This document shows positions 54,620 through 63,943 of a stretch of 64,000 bases of DNA, in pieces. Source of the DNA: Pseudomonadota bacterium. Its GTDB lineage: Bacteria; Pseudomonadota; Alphaproteobacteria; Rhizobiales; Xanthobacteraceae. The position numbers and the translations under genes were made by a program. How positions within the stretch are numbered: the stretch's first letter is position 1; every line of letters begins with the position of its first letter. Location of the stretch: positions 1-64,000 of the forward strand of contig JAFEFL010000034.1 of the NCBI GenBank assembly GCA_018240595.1, in the 5' to 3' direction. Below the pieces are notes generated by a model. The model was not told the origin of the DNA, searched no databases, and worked only from the letters and a program-made list of their open reading frames with translations.

Positions 54620-57600
54620 TTGAAACAAGCCGTGGGCACCAAGAAGACCGCTCTACCGACCCGAGTGATTACCTATGCTTGGGGCGAGAGGTACGTTAAC
54701 GAGCTCCTCAGCTACACGATTCCAGCCCTGCTCGCGCCCGGAAATCTGCCCTATGTCGCGTCCCAAGTCCCCTGTGAATTAGTCATCCTCAGCGAACAGC
54801 GACTGTTCGAAGCGATCGAGAATCACAACTCGGTCAAACAGGCTAAGAAGCATTGCAGCCTGCGCCTCATCAGCCTGGACGACTTAGTGACGGCACCGGA
54901 AAGCTACGGCCTGGCGCTCACGTTCGCGCTGCACCGTGGTTTTGCCGATCTCGGTCCGGCCATGGTCGACAATTGGCAGATATTCCTCAACGCCGACTTC
55001 CTCCTGGCCGAGGGCAGCCTGAGGAATCTGCTGGACCGGCTGATGGATGGCGAGCGACTGGTCGCGTCACCAAGTTATTGCGTTAACTCCGCGGGCGTCA
55101 TTCCAGAGCTCAAGAAATTCGTCGATCCGGCCAGCGGCGCCTTGGTCATCCCGCCGCGTGAGATGGCGAAGCTGATATTGCAGCATCGCCACAATACGGT
55201 GATCGGCAAGACGCTCAATCAGAACCAGTTCCACCTTCGTTATACCGAGCAGTTCTACTGGGATGTGGATTCCACGACATTGATCGGCCATCAGATGCCG
55301 GTTGCAATCGTCGGCATGCGCCCGGAGGTCTATATCGACGAGCCTAATTCTTTCTGGGACCACGGCTTGATCCACGAGTTTTGTCCGACCGTTGCCCCTT
55401 GCGTCCTGGGCGACTCCGATGAGTTCCTCATGATGGAGCTCCGAGACAAGGACGTTTCACGAGACCAGATTATTTATGGACTCCCGTCCGCCGAAGACCT
55501 CGCCGAGAAGATGATTCTCTGGGTCACGCCTTATCAGCGAGAATTCGCGCGATATCCCTTGATCCTGCATGCAGGGGGAATACCAGCTACCGTCGAAGAC
55601 GGCTTCGCTAAGCTTAAAGCCTATGTCGATCACGTCTTTTCTTATGTTCCGGACGAGCTGCCATCGCATCTCGATCATCCGCAATGGATATATCACAGCG
55701 GCAAGTTCGCTCAGGCGCGCGGTAAATATATCGCCGAGCGGATCAAGAAATTGGCGCCTGGCGAAGCGCCGCCGATTTTTTTGAAGTCCGATAGAGACCT
55801 GTGGCAGTTCGAGCTCCAGAAAAGCGATCTGTTGCGCGCCCGTCAGAACGTCACAGATATTATGCAGCGACAGATCGCGCTCCTCAAAAGCGCCGCCGCC
55901 AAATCGCAAGAAAAGCTTTCCAGGCAAAAGGCCACCATCGACGATAAATTCGTCAAGGACGTTAACGAAATAGCGATTGCACAGATGGCGACACCGGAAT
56001 GGGCTGGGGCGTCAAGCCTTTCTCACAAGCTCATCGCAGATGTTGGTTTTCGGAAAGCCCTGAAAGACCATTCAGAAGCCACCATGCGTTTGCATGCTAT
56101 CGACGAGAATGAGAAGGTCATCGATGCGGTTGCGCGGCTTTATCAGGCCGAGATCGACGCGATAGATCGGAAGATCGCCGCGATTGAAAGCAGCAGACCG
56201 CCTCTGATTGCCGAGGACATTCCGTCGGCGACGATCTTCAAAAAAATGCGCAGGGGGCGTAAAACGTCTCCAACTCATACGGCGCCCACCAGCAAGCTGC
56301 GTCGTTTCGCGCGCGAAATCTATTATGCGATCCTAGGAAAATGGCCGTTCGTTAAAAGAACAAGCCCTTACTTTGCCGCGCTTCAACCGTTGCGCCAGTC
56401 TCTTAAGGCTGCTGCTGATGGCAGGGCACAGGACATCCTCTTCGTAGGCGATCGCACCGTCGGTTTGGACGATCTGATCTCGCTTAACGGTATTAATGCT
56501 TGGGCCGACGTCAGCGTCCTCACATCACAGCGGGAATTCGGGGCTCACAATAGGCCTCCACAATTCGACGTTTGCGTCTGCGATCTTACATTCGAGGAAA
56601 TATGCCAATTTCCTGACATCTATCGCGGTCTGCGACGCTTCGCCCGACCAGGCGCGACAGTCATCGCATTCCATTTCAACAACGGCGACGACACGCTACC
56701 AACAAGCAATTTCGATTTCAGTCGCGGCCTGCCCTCGCTTGCGACGAGAATTTATGCAGTTGGAAATCGCAGCATGCAGCGCCATCTCGTCCGCTATCAA
56801 AATGCGATATCGAGCGCGGGGGGCGGTGTAGGAAAGCTGATCAGCCTCGTCAAGCTCGCGTTCTTGCTGCCAAGGATAAGACTGGCTCAACTCGCCAATT
56901 CATTCTTCGCACCGCGGGCCGGCACGACAATTCCGTCAGATTCGCTCAGCATTACGATCGTCACCAAAATGATGGATTTTGAGGACGATGACGGGTCCCT
57001 GGAGTACGCACGAGCTGCCGGGATCTACGTCGACGGTGTCGAGGCACCGGTCGATCCCAGGCTAGAAGTTCCGAGAGAGGTTGCTCTTCAGGCCGACACG
57101 CGAGTGATTCTGACATTCGGCCAGTCGAACGCGGCGAATTCCGGTGAGAAGCGTCATGCTGCCTGTGATAGGGTTCACGTCTTTAACCCACTGGACGGCA
57201 AGTTCTACCGGTCCGCGGACCCGCTACCCGGCGCGTCGAACAGTGACGGCTCGGTGTGGAGCTACCTCGGCGACCTGCTAGTCAATGCAGTCGATTCGTC
57301 CGTTCTCTTCGTCCCCATTGCGTTTGGCGGAACATTCATCAAGGACTGGGCGCCGGGGGGAAACTGCTATCGTCGCCTGATTTTCACGTTGCAACGGATG
57401 CGAGTTGCGGGTTTGACTCCCTCAATCATGTGCTGGCATCAAGGCGAAGCGGATGCGAATCATACCCAGATAAGCACCGAAAAATATCTCGTGGACTTTA
57501 TCGCGATGCTCAATGCCGTGCGTTCGTTCGGTATCGATGCGCCTGTCTATTGCGCGCTGGCAACTCTGTGTGAAGCAGGCGAACATCCCTACGACAACAA

Positions 57601-57802
57601 GGATGCAATTCGGCGCGCGCAACAACAATTGACGACTATGAAGAGAGGGGTTCTGCCCGGTCCCGACACCGATCTAATCGGCATTGAGCACCGGTTTGAC
57701 CGCTGCCATTTTTCGGAATCCGGCCAGAAATTGGCCGCACAAGCCTGGTTTGATGCGATACAAAGTTCGCAAACGGCAAGAAATGTCGCCCGGCCCGTTT
57801 GA
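54620..57802 (+). CDS. Giant fusion: GT-like N-terminus, coiled coil, Rossmann-like domain, SGNH esterase
   Basis: A 1060-residue multidomain protein. Residues 15-370 match the GT-A-like part of the 631-residue protein at 19845 (TIPALLAPGNLP, FLNADF at 122-127, FYWDVDSTTLIGHQ, FWDHGL). Residues 390-525 are helical and probably coiled coil. Residues 560-760 match its Rossmann-like part (ILFVGDRTVG, FDVCVCDLTFEE). Residues 825-1050 are an SGNH esterase like 19033, with Ser836 in FGQSNAANSG, WHQGE at 939-943, Asp1027 and His1030. No signal peptide is seen. Start is TTG 54620; a GTG at 54632 is the alternative. It probably modifies (transfers and deacetylates) a surface glycan. Confidence 0.8.
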   Translation: MKQAVGTKKTALPTRVITYAWGERYVNELLSYTIPALLAPGNLPYVASQVPCELVILSEQRLFEAIENHNSVKQAKKHCSLRLISLDDLVTAPESYGLALTFALHRGFADLGPAMVDNWQIFLNADFLLAEGSLRNLLDRLMDGERLVASPSYCVNSAGVIPELKKFVDPASGALVIPPREMAKLILQHRHNTVIGKTLNQNQFHLRYTEQFYWDVDSTTLIGHQMPVAIVGMRPEVYIDEPNSFWDHGLIHEFCPTVAPCVLGDSDEFLMMELRDKDVSRDQIIYGLPSAEDLAEKMILWVTPYQREFARYPLILHAGGIPATVEDGFAKLKAYVDHVFSYVPDELPSHLDHPQWIYHSGKFAQARGKYIAERIKKLAPGEAPPIFLKSDRDLWQFELQKSDLLRARQNVTDIMQRQIALLKSAAAKSQEKLSRQKATIDDKFVKDVNEIAIAQMATPEWAGASSLSHKLIADVGFRKALKDHSEATMRLHAIDENEKVIDAVARLYQAEIDAIDRKIAAIESSRPPLIAEDIPSATIFKKMRRGRKTSPTHTAPTSKLRRFAREIYYAILGKWPFVKRTSPYFAALQPLRQSLKAAADGRAQDILFVGDRTVGLDDLISLNGINAWADVSVLTSQREFGAHNRPPQFDVCVCDLTFEEICQFPDIYRGLRRFARPGATVIAFHFNNGDDTLPTSNFDFSRGLPSLATRIYAVGNRSMQRHLVRYQNAISSAGGGVGKLISLVKLAFLLPRIRLAQLANSFFAPRAGTTIPSDSLSITIVTKMMDFEDDDGSLEYARAAGIYVDGVEAPVDPRLEVPREVALQADTRVILTFGQSNAANSGEKRHAACDRVHVFNPLDGKFYRSADPLPGASNSDGSVWSYLGDLLVNAVDSSVLFVPIAFGGTFIKDWAPGGNCYRRLIFTLQRMRVAGLTPSIMCWHQGEADANHTQISTEKYLVDFIAMLNAVRSFGIDAPVYCALATLCEAGEHPYDNKDAIRRAQQQLTTMKRGVLPGPDTDLIGIEHRFDRCHFSESGQKLAAQAWFDAIQSSQTARNVARPV

Positions 57803-57819
57803 TCTCACGGTGAATGACA

Positions 57820-58746
57820 ATGACTAATCCGCTGAAAGACGCGATTCGCAAGTCGATAGAGCGGCTGGGCTATGTTGTCATGACGAAAGAGCGATATGAA
57901 GGCCTTCTGACTCCCGCGTCCACGCCGGTAGCAGGCTCGGCGCCGGTTGTCGCGCCGGCAGTAGCGCCCATTCAGCCGGCTCAAAGCCCCGACAGTCCCC
58001 GCAAGAAATTTGACTTTTCGTCGCTGCCTTCAGCGCCGGCCAAGCTTTCCGGATTTGCGCCCTCGGCTGAAATGCTGCGAAAATTCGAGGATTTCTATCC
58101 GACCGTGGACGGGAAGACGTCACTGGAGCCGGCGAAAGTGCTGGCGATTTTTAGCGCAGTTCAATACCTGAACCAGGCGAAGATCGAAGGCGACATCATC
58201 GACAGCGGCGAAGGAAAATTCGACGTCATGTTCGTTGTGGCGCGCGCCCTCGACTCATTGGGCGATACCGGCCGCCAGCTCATCGTCTATGACGTCAGCG
58301 GCGTTCCGCGCAATCGCTCGCTCGATAAGCTCGAGCTGTGGGGCGCCGATTTCACTCTGCTGGAAGGACGCAGGCCACGTCCGATGCTCATCGCAGAAAA
58401 GCTGCCCGAAATGCTTGCGGAGAGTGGATATCCGCTCTCGAACATAACCGTGCTTTGCTACCCCCGCGACCTCATCGAGGTGAAGCGGCCGATCGCATTG
58501 CTCGGGCTTACCGCTGAATCTTATCAGTCCAATCGCGCCGCGATTGGGACATTGTTTCCCCGGCTGCAACCCAACGGCGTTCTGACCGTCGAAGGCAATG
58601 AGACGACGCTCCGTCCGACCATTCCCGGCTGCGTCCAGCATCATATCGATGCGGTCGTCGAATATTTGAAAATGCGGAACCTGTCGCTGCCGTTCTGGAA
58701 ACCTACGACTGAGTTCAGGCTGACGATCGTCCCCAAATCAGCGTAG
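57820..58746 (+). CDS. TylF/MycF-like methyltransferase family protein
   Basis: A 308-residue protein. The N-terminal 70 residues are helical then Pro/Ala-rich (residues about 35-65). The core, from FEDFYPTVDGKTSLEP, has GDIIDSGEGKFDVMFVVARAL and LIVYDVSGVPRNRSLDKLELWGADF, resembling the SAM loop and following strand of TylF/MycF macrocin O-methyltransferases, though the loop is atypical. It starts 17 bases after the giant fusion gene. ATG 57820 is better placed (six bases) relative to GGTGA than ATG 57814. It may O-methylate a sugar; the divergent loop leaves activity uncertain. Confidence 0.72.
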   Translation: MTNPLKDAIRKSIERLGYVVMTKERYEGLLTPASTPVAGSAPVVAPAVAPIQPAQSPDSPRKKFDFSSLPSAPAKLSGFAPSAEMLRKFEDFYPTVDGKTSLEPAKVLAIFSAVQYLNQAKIEGDIIDSGEGKFDVMFVVARALDSLGDTGRQLIVYDVSGVPRNRSLDKLELWGADFTLLEGRRPRPMLIAEKLPEMLAESGYPLSNITVLCYPRDLIEVKRPIALLGLTAESYQSNRAAIGTLFPRLQPNGVLTVEGNETTLRPTIPGCVQHHIDAVVEYLKMRNLSLPFWKPTTEFRLTIVPKSA

Positions 58747-58755
58747 GCCTCGCAT

Positions 58756-59514
58756 TTAGAACATCGGCAAATAGCGCTCGCTGCCGTCCTTCTTCCGGTA
58801 CGCCTTGTAACGGATATTGGGGACGAGCGCCTCCGACATGCCGAAGAATGTCAGGTTGCTGTTGTTGAGGTTCTCGAGGAACTGCATCACCAGCGGGGAC
58901 GTCGGATCCTCGGCAAGGATGACGTCGGAATAGGCACCGAAGCTCATCGCGATGTAGTGGAAGTCGTAGCGCTTCACGAACGTATTGACGGCGCCCATGA
59001 CGCCGAGATTCTGATCCGCCCCACCCGGTCCCTCGTAGAAGTCGTTCATCTGCATGATACCGCCGGGCTTCAACTTCGTGCGCGCTTCCATCATGTCGCG
59101 GAGCACGTATTCGTATTGATGGTTCGCGTCGACATACATGATGTCGAAATGCCGATCCGGCAACGACTTGATGCCGTCGATCGAGTTCGCGCGCACGATC
59201 TTAACCTCCGCATTCTTGGCGAACCGGCTCGTCACATGCTGGTAATTGTGCTCCTGGGTCGCAACCGGGTCGTCGCCGAAATGCTGCCAGTGAATCTTGC
59301 TTGAAAAGCCGCCGAAATTTTCCGCTTCGTCCGGAAAGGGGTTGTGGTCCTTGATCTCGAAGGTCCAGTTATCGATAAGATAATATTCTGCCGGCTTGCA
59401 GATATCGACGACCTTTTGAGAGAAGTCCCCGCGATAGACGCCGATCTCCGCCCAGACCTGATTCCTGGGATACTGCTCGATCAAGCGATCCCGATCTCCG
59501 ACTACAAAAAACAT
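58756..59514 (-). CDS. Class I SAM-dependent methyltransferase (Methyltransf_24 type)
   Basis: A 252-residue methyltransferase. WAEIGVYRGDFSQKVVD is SAM motif I, YYLIDNW gives the acidic residue, IMYVDANHQYEYVLRDM supplies the metal-binding D and H typical of catechol/cephalosporin-hydroxylase-like and TylF-like groups, and KLKPGGIMQMNDF follows. GAGAGGGG precedes ATG 59514. It is convergent with the TylF-like gene 9 bases away and divergent from 59809, with its own promoter candidate. Acceptor unknown. Confidence 0.85.
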   Translation of the reverse strand: MFFVVGDRDRLIEQYPRNQVWAEIGVYRGDFSQKVVDICKPAEYYLIDNWTFEIKDHNPFPDEAENFGGFSSKIHWQHFGDDPVATQEHNYQHVTSRFAKNAEVKIVRANSIDGIKSLPDRHFDIMYVDANHQYEYVLRDMMEARTKLKPGGIMQMNDFYEGPGGADQNLGVMGAVNTFVKRYDFHYIAMSFGAYSDVILAEDPTSPLVMQFLENLNNSNLTFFGMSEALVPNIRYKAYRKKDGSERYLPMF

Positions 59515-59540
59515 CGTCCCCTCTCCGTGAAAGCGACGAC

Positions 59541-59569
59541 ATATGACAGCGTTGCCCCGATCTCATCAA
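59541..59569 (-). promoter_or_regulatory. Candidate promoter for the 58756-59514 methyltransferase
   Basis: On the minus strand TTGATG (59569-59564) is followed after exactly 17 bases by TCATAT (59546-59541). The predicted start of transcription lies about 20 bases before the ribosome site of the methyltransferase gene. The rest of the 294-base divergent gap (59515-59808) contains no recognisable gene. Confidence 0.35.
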
Positions 59570-59808
59570 GTGTCATTAGCAGGCGCGGAGAGTTATATTT
59601 CGCGGCCTTGGCTGCCGATCAACGCGGCTATTTCCAACGCCTGCGGCACCTGCCCCGCTCGAGACGGACCGGGTTCCTGAGGGCCAGATCGAAGCCCCTC
59701 GAGCGTCCGGCCGAAGGCCTCACGGGCGCTCGACAGGTCACCTGATCGCGACTAGGTTGCGGCTCCACTGTCGGCGGATATCCGTGCGGCCCGGCGAAAC
59801 GACCCGTT

Positions 59809-60504
59809 ATGAAATACGACCCCGTCTTCATCGACACCATTGAGAATACGTCGAGCGAGCCGATCTTTCCGCACGGCATCATTCGCCTCAATGCCGGCGC
59901 GCGGATAATCAAGTCGACCATCTGCGGGCCGTTGTTTCTCAACAAGAACTCACAGATTGGCCCGGATGTGACGGTCGGCAAATACTCGGGCATGAACGAG
60001 AGCTGCTACATCGCGCGCGCGACGATGGGCGCGTATTGCGCGATCGGCGCGCGCACCGCGCTCAACCCGTTCAATCATCCCGTCGACTGGCTCAGCACCA
60101 ACGAGTTTCAGTATCACCCAAACTCGTTCAACTGGGTTGATGAGTACAACGAGTTCCGCAGGCTCGAACGCACGCCCGACATGTTCAGGTTCTCGACGAT
60201 CGGCAACGACGTCTGGACGGGGCACAACGTCAACGTCATGGGCGGCGTCGATGTCGGCGACGGTGCGATCATCGCCGCAGGCTCGGTGGTGACCAAGGAC
60301 GTACCGCCTTACGCCATCGTCGCAGGCGTGCCGGCGACTATCAAGCGTTTCCGTTTCTCGGAAAAGATCGTCGATCGCCTCCTGCAAGTGAAGTGGTGGG
60401 ACCTCGAATTGTCCGAACTCAGCGGACTTCCGTTTCGCGACATCGAACGCTGCATCGGCATGATCGAGGACATCAAAGCGCGAAAATCGAAACCGGGCGC
60501 ATGA
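59809..60504 (+). CDS. CatB-like hexapeptide-repeat O-acetyltransferase
   Basis: A 231-residue left-handed beta-helix acyltransferase of the xenobiotic/CatB type. Hexapeptide turns are visible in SEPIFPHGIIRLNAGARI and IGPDVTVGKYSGM; the likely catalytic His lies in NPFNHPVDW. The C-terminal IGNDVWTGHNVNVMGGVDVGDGAIIAAGSVVTKDVPPYAIVAGVPA string is diagnostic. It would acetylate a sugar hydroxyl or amine from acetyl-CoA. It overlaps the next gene by four bases (ATGA), forming an acetyltransferase pair. Confidence 0.9.
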   Translation: MKYDPVFIDTIENTSSEPIFPHGIIRLNAGARIIKSTICGPLFLNKNSQIGPDVTVGKYSGMNESCYIARATMGAYCAIGARTALNPFNHPVDWLSTNEFQYHPNSFNWVDEYNEFRRLERTPDMFRFSTIGNDVWTGHNVNVMGGVDVGDGAIIAAGSVVTKDVPPYAIVAGVPATIKRFRFSEKIVDRLLQVKWWDLELSELSGLPFRDIERCIGMIEDIKARKSKPGA

Positions 60505-61268
60505 GCGACATGGCGCAGACCCGCGAAGCCGACGCTTTCCTGCCGATCCTCCGCGCGTTCGGCGTGCCGGCCCACGGCGTGCTTGTCGTGCACAGCGCCA
60601 TCGGCCCATTGAGCCGGCAAGGCTTCCGTGCCGAAGCCATGATCGAGGCCTTTCTGGAGCACATGAAGGGCGGCAACCTGTTCATGCCGGCCATGACGTG
60701 GCGCACTGTCTTGCCCGACAAGCCGCATTGGGACGAACTGGAAACGCCGTCGCACACCGGCGTCATGTCCGAGATCTTCCGCAGCCGTTATTCGACCCAC
60801 CGCAGTATTCACCCGACCCATTCGGTCGCGGGGCGCGGGCCCGCTGCGGCAACTTTGTTATCGCGCCATCACATCGACGATACCCCGGTGTCGCAAAACA
60901 GCCCATATGGCCTGATGCGGGACTACGAAGCCTATGTTCTGATGATCGGCTGCGGCCTCGAAACCTGCACGGCGATCCATCTGCCGGAGGAAACGATCGA
61001 TGTGAACCTTTACGTGCGCCTGCCGGAAACGGCGGCGGTTTATCCGTGTCGCGACCGCCATGGAACGGTCCACCAGGTGAAGGCGCGCCGCCACTATTCG
61101 CTCAGCCGGGATTTCCCGAAATTTTCCGCGCCGCTGCAACGAGACGGCACGCTCACAACCGGTCAGATCCTTGGCTGTCCCTATACGCTGGTGTCGTTGC
61201 GCGCGCTGCTCCGCCATGTCTTCGCGGCGATGATCGCCAACCCGCGCGCCACACTCAAAGACGTCTAA
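60501..61268 (+). CDS. AAC(3)-family N-acetyltransferase
   Basis: A 255-residue member of the aminoglycoside 3-N-acetyltransferase (antibiotic NAT) superfamily. VLVVHSAIGPLSRQG, NLFMPAMTWRT, and IHPTHSVAGRGP are the family signatures. In a polysaccharide locus, coupled to a CatB-like gene, it most likely N-acetylates an amino sugar such as perosamine rather than conferring drug resistance. ATG 60501 overlaps the CatB-like stop; the longer in-frame start at 60393 is inside that gene. Confidence 0.87.
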   Translation: MSDMAQTREADAFLPILRAFGVPAHGVLVVHSAIGPLSRQGFRAEAMIEAFLEHMKGGNLFMPAMTWRTVLPDKPHWDELETPSHTGVMSEIFRSRYSTHRSIHPTHSVAGRGPAAATLLSRHHIDDTPVSQNSPYGLMRDYEAYVLMIGCGLETCTAIHLPEETIDVNLYVRLPETAAVYPCRDRHGTVHQVKARRHYSLSRDFPKFSAPLQRDGTLTTGQILGCPYTLVSLRALLRHVFAAMIANPRATLKDV

Positions 61269-61282
61269 TTCCAAAGTGGAAG

Positions 61283-62221
61283 TCAGCGCCGGCGGTAGAC
61301 ATATTCGTCGCAGCCGGAGCCGAAAAAGCCGAGGGTTTTCGGGCTGGTAAAGCTTCGGACATGCTCGAAACCGAGTTGGACCATCAGCGTCTCGACTTCG
61401 GGTGCCAGAATCGACTCATAAGGGTAGCCGCCCATCCAGTCGTGGACGTCATGACCGAAGTTCATGCCACGGGACGACTTGTAATTGGCGACGTACGCCC
61501 CGAAATCGCGGCCGGAGAGCTTGAAGCGCAAGCGCAGCAGGCCGATATAGATCAAGCGTGCGGCGCGCTGCATGCGTTCAGAGGCGTTCGTATACCAGCG
61601 CTTTTCGACTCGCCACAGGCCGCACAACGCGGTCCGGTGATAAAGTGCGAAGACGAATAATCCGCCGGGTTTGACGACCTGCGCTGCCTTGCCGACAGCC
61701 TCGATCATGGCGCCGGTGTGGTGCAAGACGCCCCAAGAATAGACGATGTCGAACGTGCCGAAGGTTTCGGGCGCCAGATCGAAAACGCTCAATTCCTTGA
61801 CCTCGATGTCCCGACCGGGCGCATGCCGGGTTGCCACAGATCGTGCCGTGGATACGGAAACTGGATCGATGTCGATTGCTACAACGCGGGCAGCACCCAG
61901 GCGCAGCGCCGCAACGTCGTGCACACCAGAGCCACAGCCGATGTCCAGAAGCGATTTCCCGGCGAGCGGCTCCTCGCCCAAGAGGCGGACGAGGCCCTTT
62001 TCCGCCTCGGCAAGACGGGCTTCGTCAATCGTCGCGGCGTAGTGCGACCAGTTCTCGCCAAACGTGAAATGAGCGGAAATATCCTTGAGCGACACTGTCG
62101 ATTGCTCCGTCCACCCCATTGGCTGCGAGGCGTATTGAAGCCGCGCCGGACCGTGTGATAGCCAATTGCGCGGCAGTCGCCGAGCTTCCGTCTTGGAGAG
62201 TTCGACGAATTGTGTTTGCAT
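61283..62221 (-). CDS. Class I SAM-dependent methyltransferase
   Basis: A 312-residue methyltransferase. SLLDIGCGSGVHDVAALRLG is SAM motif I, VVAIDIDPVSV motif II, and FDIVYSWGVLHHTGAM the post-motif. KDISAHFTFGENWSHYA near the N-terminus is typical of a family found in LPS clusters. No clear ribosome site precedes ATG 62221; an internal ATG at 62119 would give a 278-residue protein that begins nearer the family's usual start. Convergent with the AAC(3) gene, 14 bases apart. Confidence 0.85.
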   Translation of the reverse strand: MQTQFVELSKTEARRLPRNWLSHGPARLQYASQPMGWTEQSTVSLKDISAHFTFGENWSHYAATIDEARLAEAEKGLVRLLGEEPLAGKSLLDIGCGSGVHDVAALRLGAARVVAIDIDPVSVSTARSVATRHAPGRDIEVKELSVFDLAPETFGTFDIVYSWGVLHHTGAMIEAVGKAAQVVKPGGLFVFALYHRTALCGLWRVEKRWYTNASERMQRAARLIYIGLLRLRFKLSGRDFGAYVANYKSSRGMNFGHDVHDWMGGYPYESILAPEVETLMVQLGFEHVRSFTSPKTLGFFGSGCDEYVYRRR

Positions 62222-62336
62222 TTTACGAATCGGATCGCAAGCGGATTGATCGGCTCAGCGAGTGCTGGCCGCACGCCCGTTACGGCTAACGTCGCAGGCC
62301 TGGGCCGATTTTGCGGGTTGCGAGTGTGGGACGGGC

Positions 62337-63812
62337 ATGAACCTGCTCATTGCGGTCAGGAATCACTTTGCGGGCCGTGTGGCCGCGATGGTCGTCGCTA
62401 CGGTATTTTCGACGGCTATTTCCGTCGCCCTGTTGCCGCTGGCAACGCGGACGCTGCATGCGGCCGACTATGGCAGCTACGCCCTTCTTATGTCGATGGT
62501 GACGCTGGTAGGCACATCCATGGACGGCGGCGCGAGCCTACTCTTGCCGGCGCTATACGGTCCGGCGTCGCTTCATGAGCGCCGGGCTTTATTCGCGACC
62601 GCGGCGGCGGTGGCTGCCCTTGGTGCGGGAGCCTTCGCGCTTGTACTGCTCGGCGTTGCCGTCTGTGCGCCGACTGCCTGGTTTGGCCAGGTCATTCCGC
62701 TGGACTCGATCCTGGCCACCGCAGTTCTCATGCCCATGCGGGCGGTCACCAGCATCGCGGTCATTACGTTCTCAACGACCGGGCGCAGCGGTGCCATCGC
62801 CCTGCAGATGGTGGTGCAATCGGTCTTCGTCTTCATTGCGACCCTGGTTGCTCTGTTCTGGCTTTCACTCGGCGGCCCCTCACTCATCATCGGCGCCTCA
62901 TTCGGCCAGTTGGCGGCCCTCGCCGTCTGCCTCGGGACGCTCAGCTATCACGGCGAGTTGTCGTTCAGCCCGTCGCGTCAGTGGTTACGACGATCACTGC
63001 GGAATGCGCCGACGAGCGCCGGCGCCGGATTCATGGACGGCGCGCGCGGCTTTGCCGAAAACGCGTTCATGACAAAGCTCGATGGTCTGCATGGCGCCGG
63101 CATTCTTGCGCATGCCCGCCTTTACTATAATTTTCTGATGGCGCTTGTCAGTTCCGTCGCACATAGCGTTCAGGTCAAGTCGCTCGCCGACGCACGCGAC
63201 CCGGCCTCACCCATGAACCGGACCCGCAGCGCATGGACACCGGTGCACATCGCGCTGGGAGGCGCCGGCATCTTCTTCGCCTTGTTCGGCACGAACGTCG
63301 TCAATGTCATCAGCAACGGCAAGCTCGTCGAAGCGGCGCCATTTATCCCAATGTTCGTGGTAGTTGCCCTGATCCAAATCTCCGAGCAACCAGCGGCCGC
63401 GATCGTCTTCGCCAGCGGCAAAGCCGGCGCGGCGGTTCGTTTCCGAATCATTCTGACCTTCTGCGGATTGGTCGCGCTCTTTCCGATGATCCGTTATCTC
63501 GGAATTGCGGGCATCATCGCAGTCGGTCTTGCGGAGGCCGTTCTTTATCGGCTCAGTCTGCGCCTGCTTGCTCGAACAGTCCGGGAAGTTCCGTTCCAAG
63601 ACACCGTGGCTTATTTCGCATGTCTCGCCACAGTCGCTACGACGCTCTGGGTGAACATTGCCTCGCCAGACACGCTCGAACGAATTGTATGGATGATCAG
63701 TGGCAGCCTCGCCATTGCATTGGTTGGCCGCCGCTCGGTTAAAGAAATACTTGTCGAGAGCTACCGCTTTCTCGAAATGTGGGACAAGGCGCGAAAGCGC
63801 AATACGATCTAG
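62337..63812 (+). CDS. Polysaccharide flippase (Wzx/MATE-like)
   Basis: A 491-residue membrane protein with about 12-14 hydrophobic helices of the MOP exporter superfamily. N-terminal AVRNHFAGRVAAMVVATVFSTAISVALLPLATRTLHAADYGSYALLMS has the positively charged first loop and the YG residues of Wzx/RfbX proteins. It would flip lipid-linked oligosaccharides across the inner membrane. ATG 62337 follows a GGGACGGG stretch. It is a second, independent export route beside the Wzm/Wzt pair; no Wzy or Wzz is recognised in the window. Confidence 0.87.
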   Translation: MNLLIAVRNHFAGRVAAMVVATVFSTAISVALLPLATRTLHAADYGSYALLMSMVTLVGTSMDGGASLLLPALYGPASLHERRALFATAAAVAALGAGAFALVLLGVAVCAPTAWFGQVIPLDSILATAVLMPMRAVTSIAVITFSTTGRSGAIALQMVVQSVFVFIATLVALFWLSLGGPSLIIGASFGQLAALAVCLGTLSYHGELSFSPSRQWLRRSLRNAPTSAGAGFMDGARGFAENAFMTKLDGLHGAGILAHARLYYNFLMALVSSVAHSVQVKSLADARDPASPMNRTRSAWTPVHIALGGAGIFFALFGTNVVNVISNGKLVEAAPFIPMFVVVALIQISEQPAAAIVFASGKAGAAVRFRIILTFCGLVALFPMIRYLGIAGIIAVGLAEAVLYRLSLRLLARTVREVPFQDTVAYFACLATVATTLWVNIASPDTLERIVWMISGSLAIALVGRRSVKEILVESYRFLEMWDKARKRNTI

Positions 63813-63943
63813 GCGGCGAGCCTCGGAACACACGTAGCGCAAACGATTTGAAATGCCCCGCTTTTGTTGCGCCGTTGGGCCGACCATTATTGACACGAAG
63901 CGGGCACCTCGGGAATGATCGGCGGGGATTTTTCAAGCAACGG

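Noticed and set aside
60501..61268. Aminoglycoside resistance gene call
   Set aside because: Family membership is clear, but coupling to a CatB-like gene within a glycan locus makes sugar N-acetylation the better reading.
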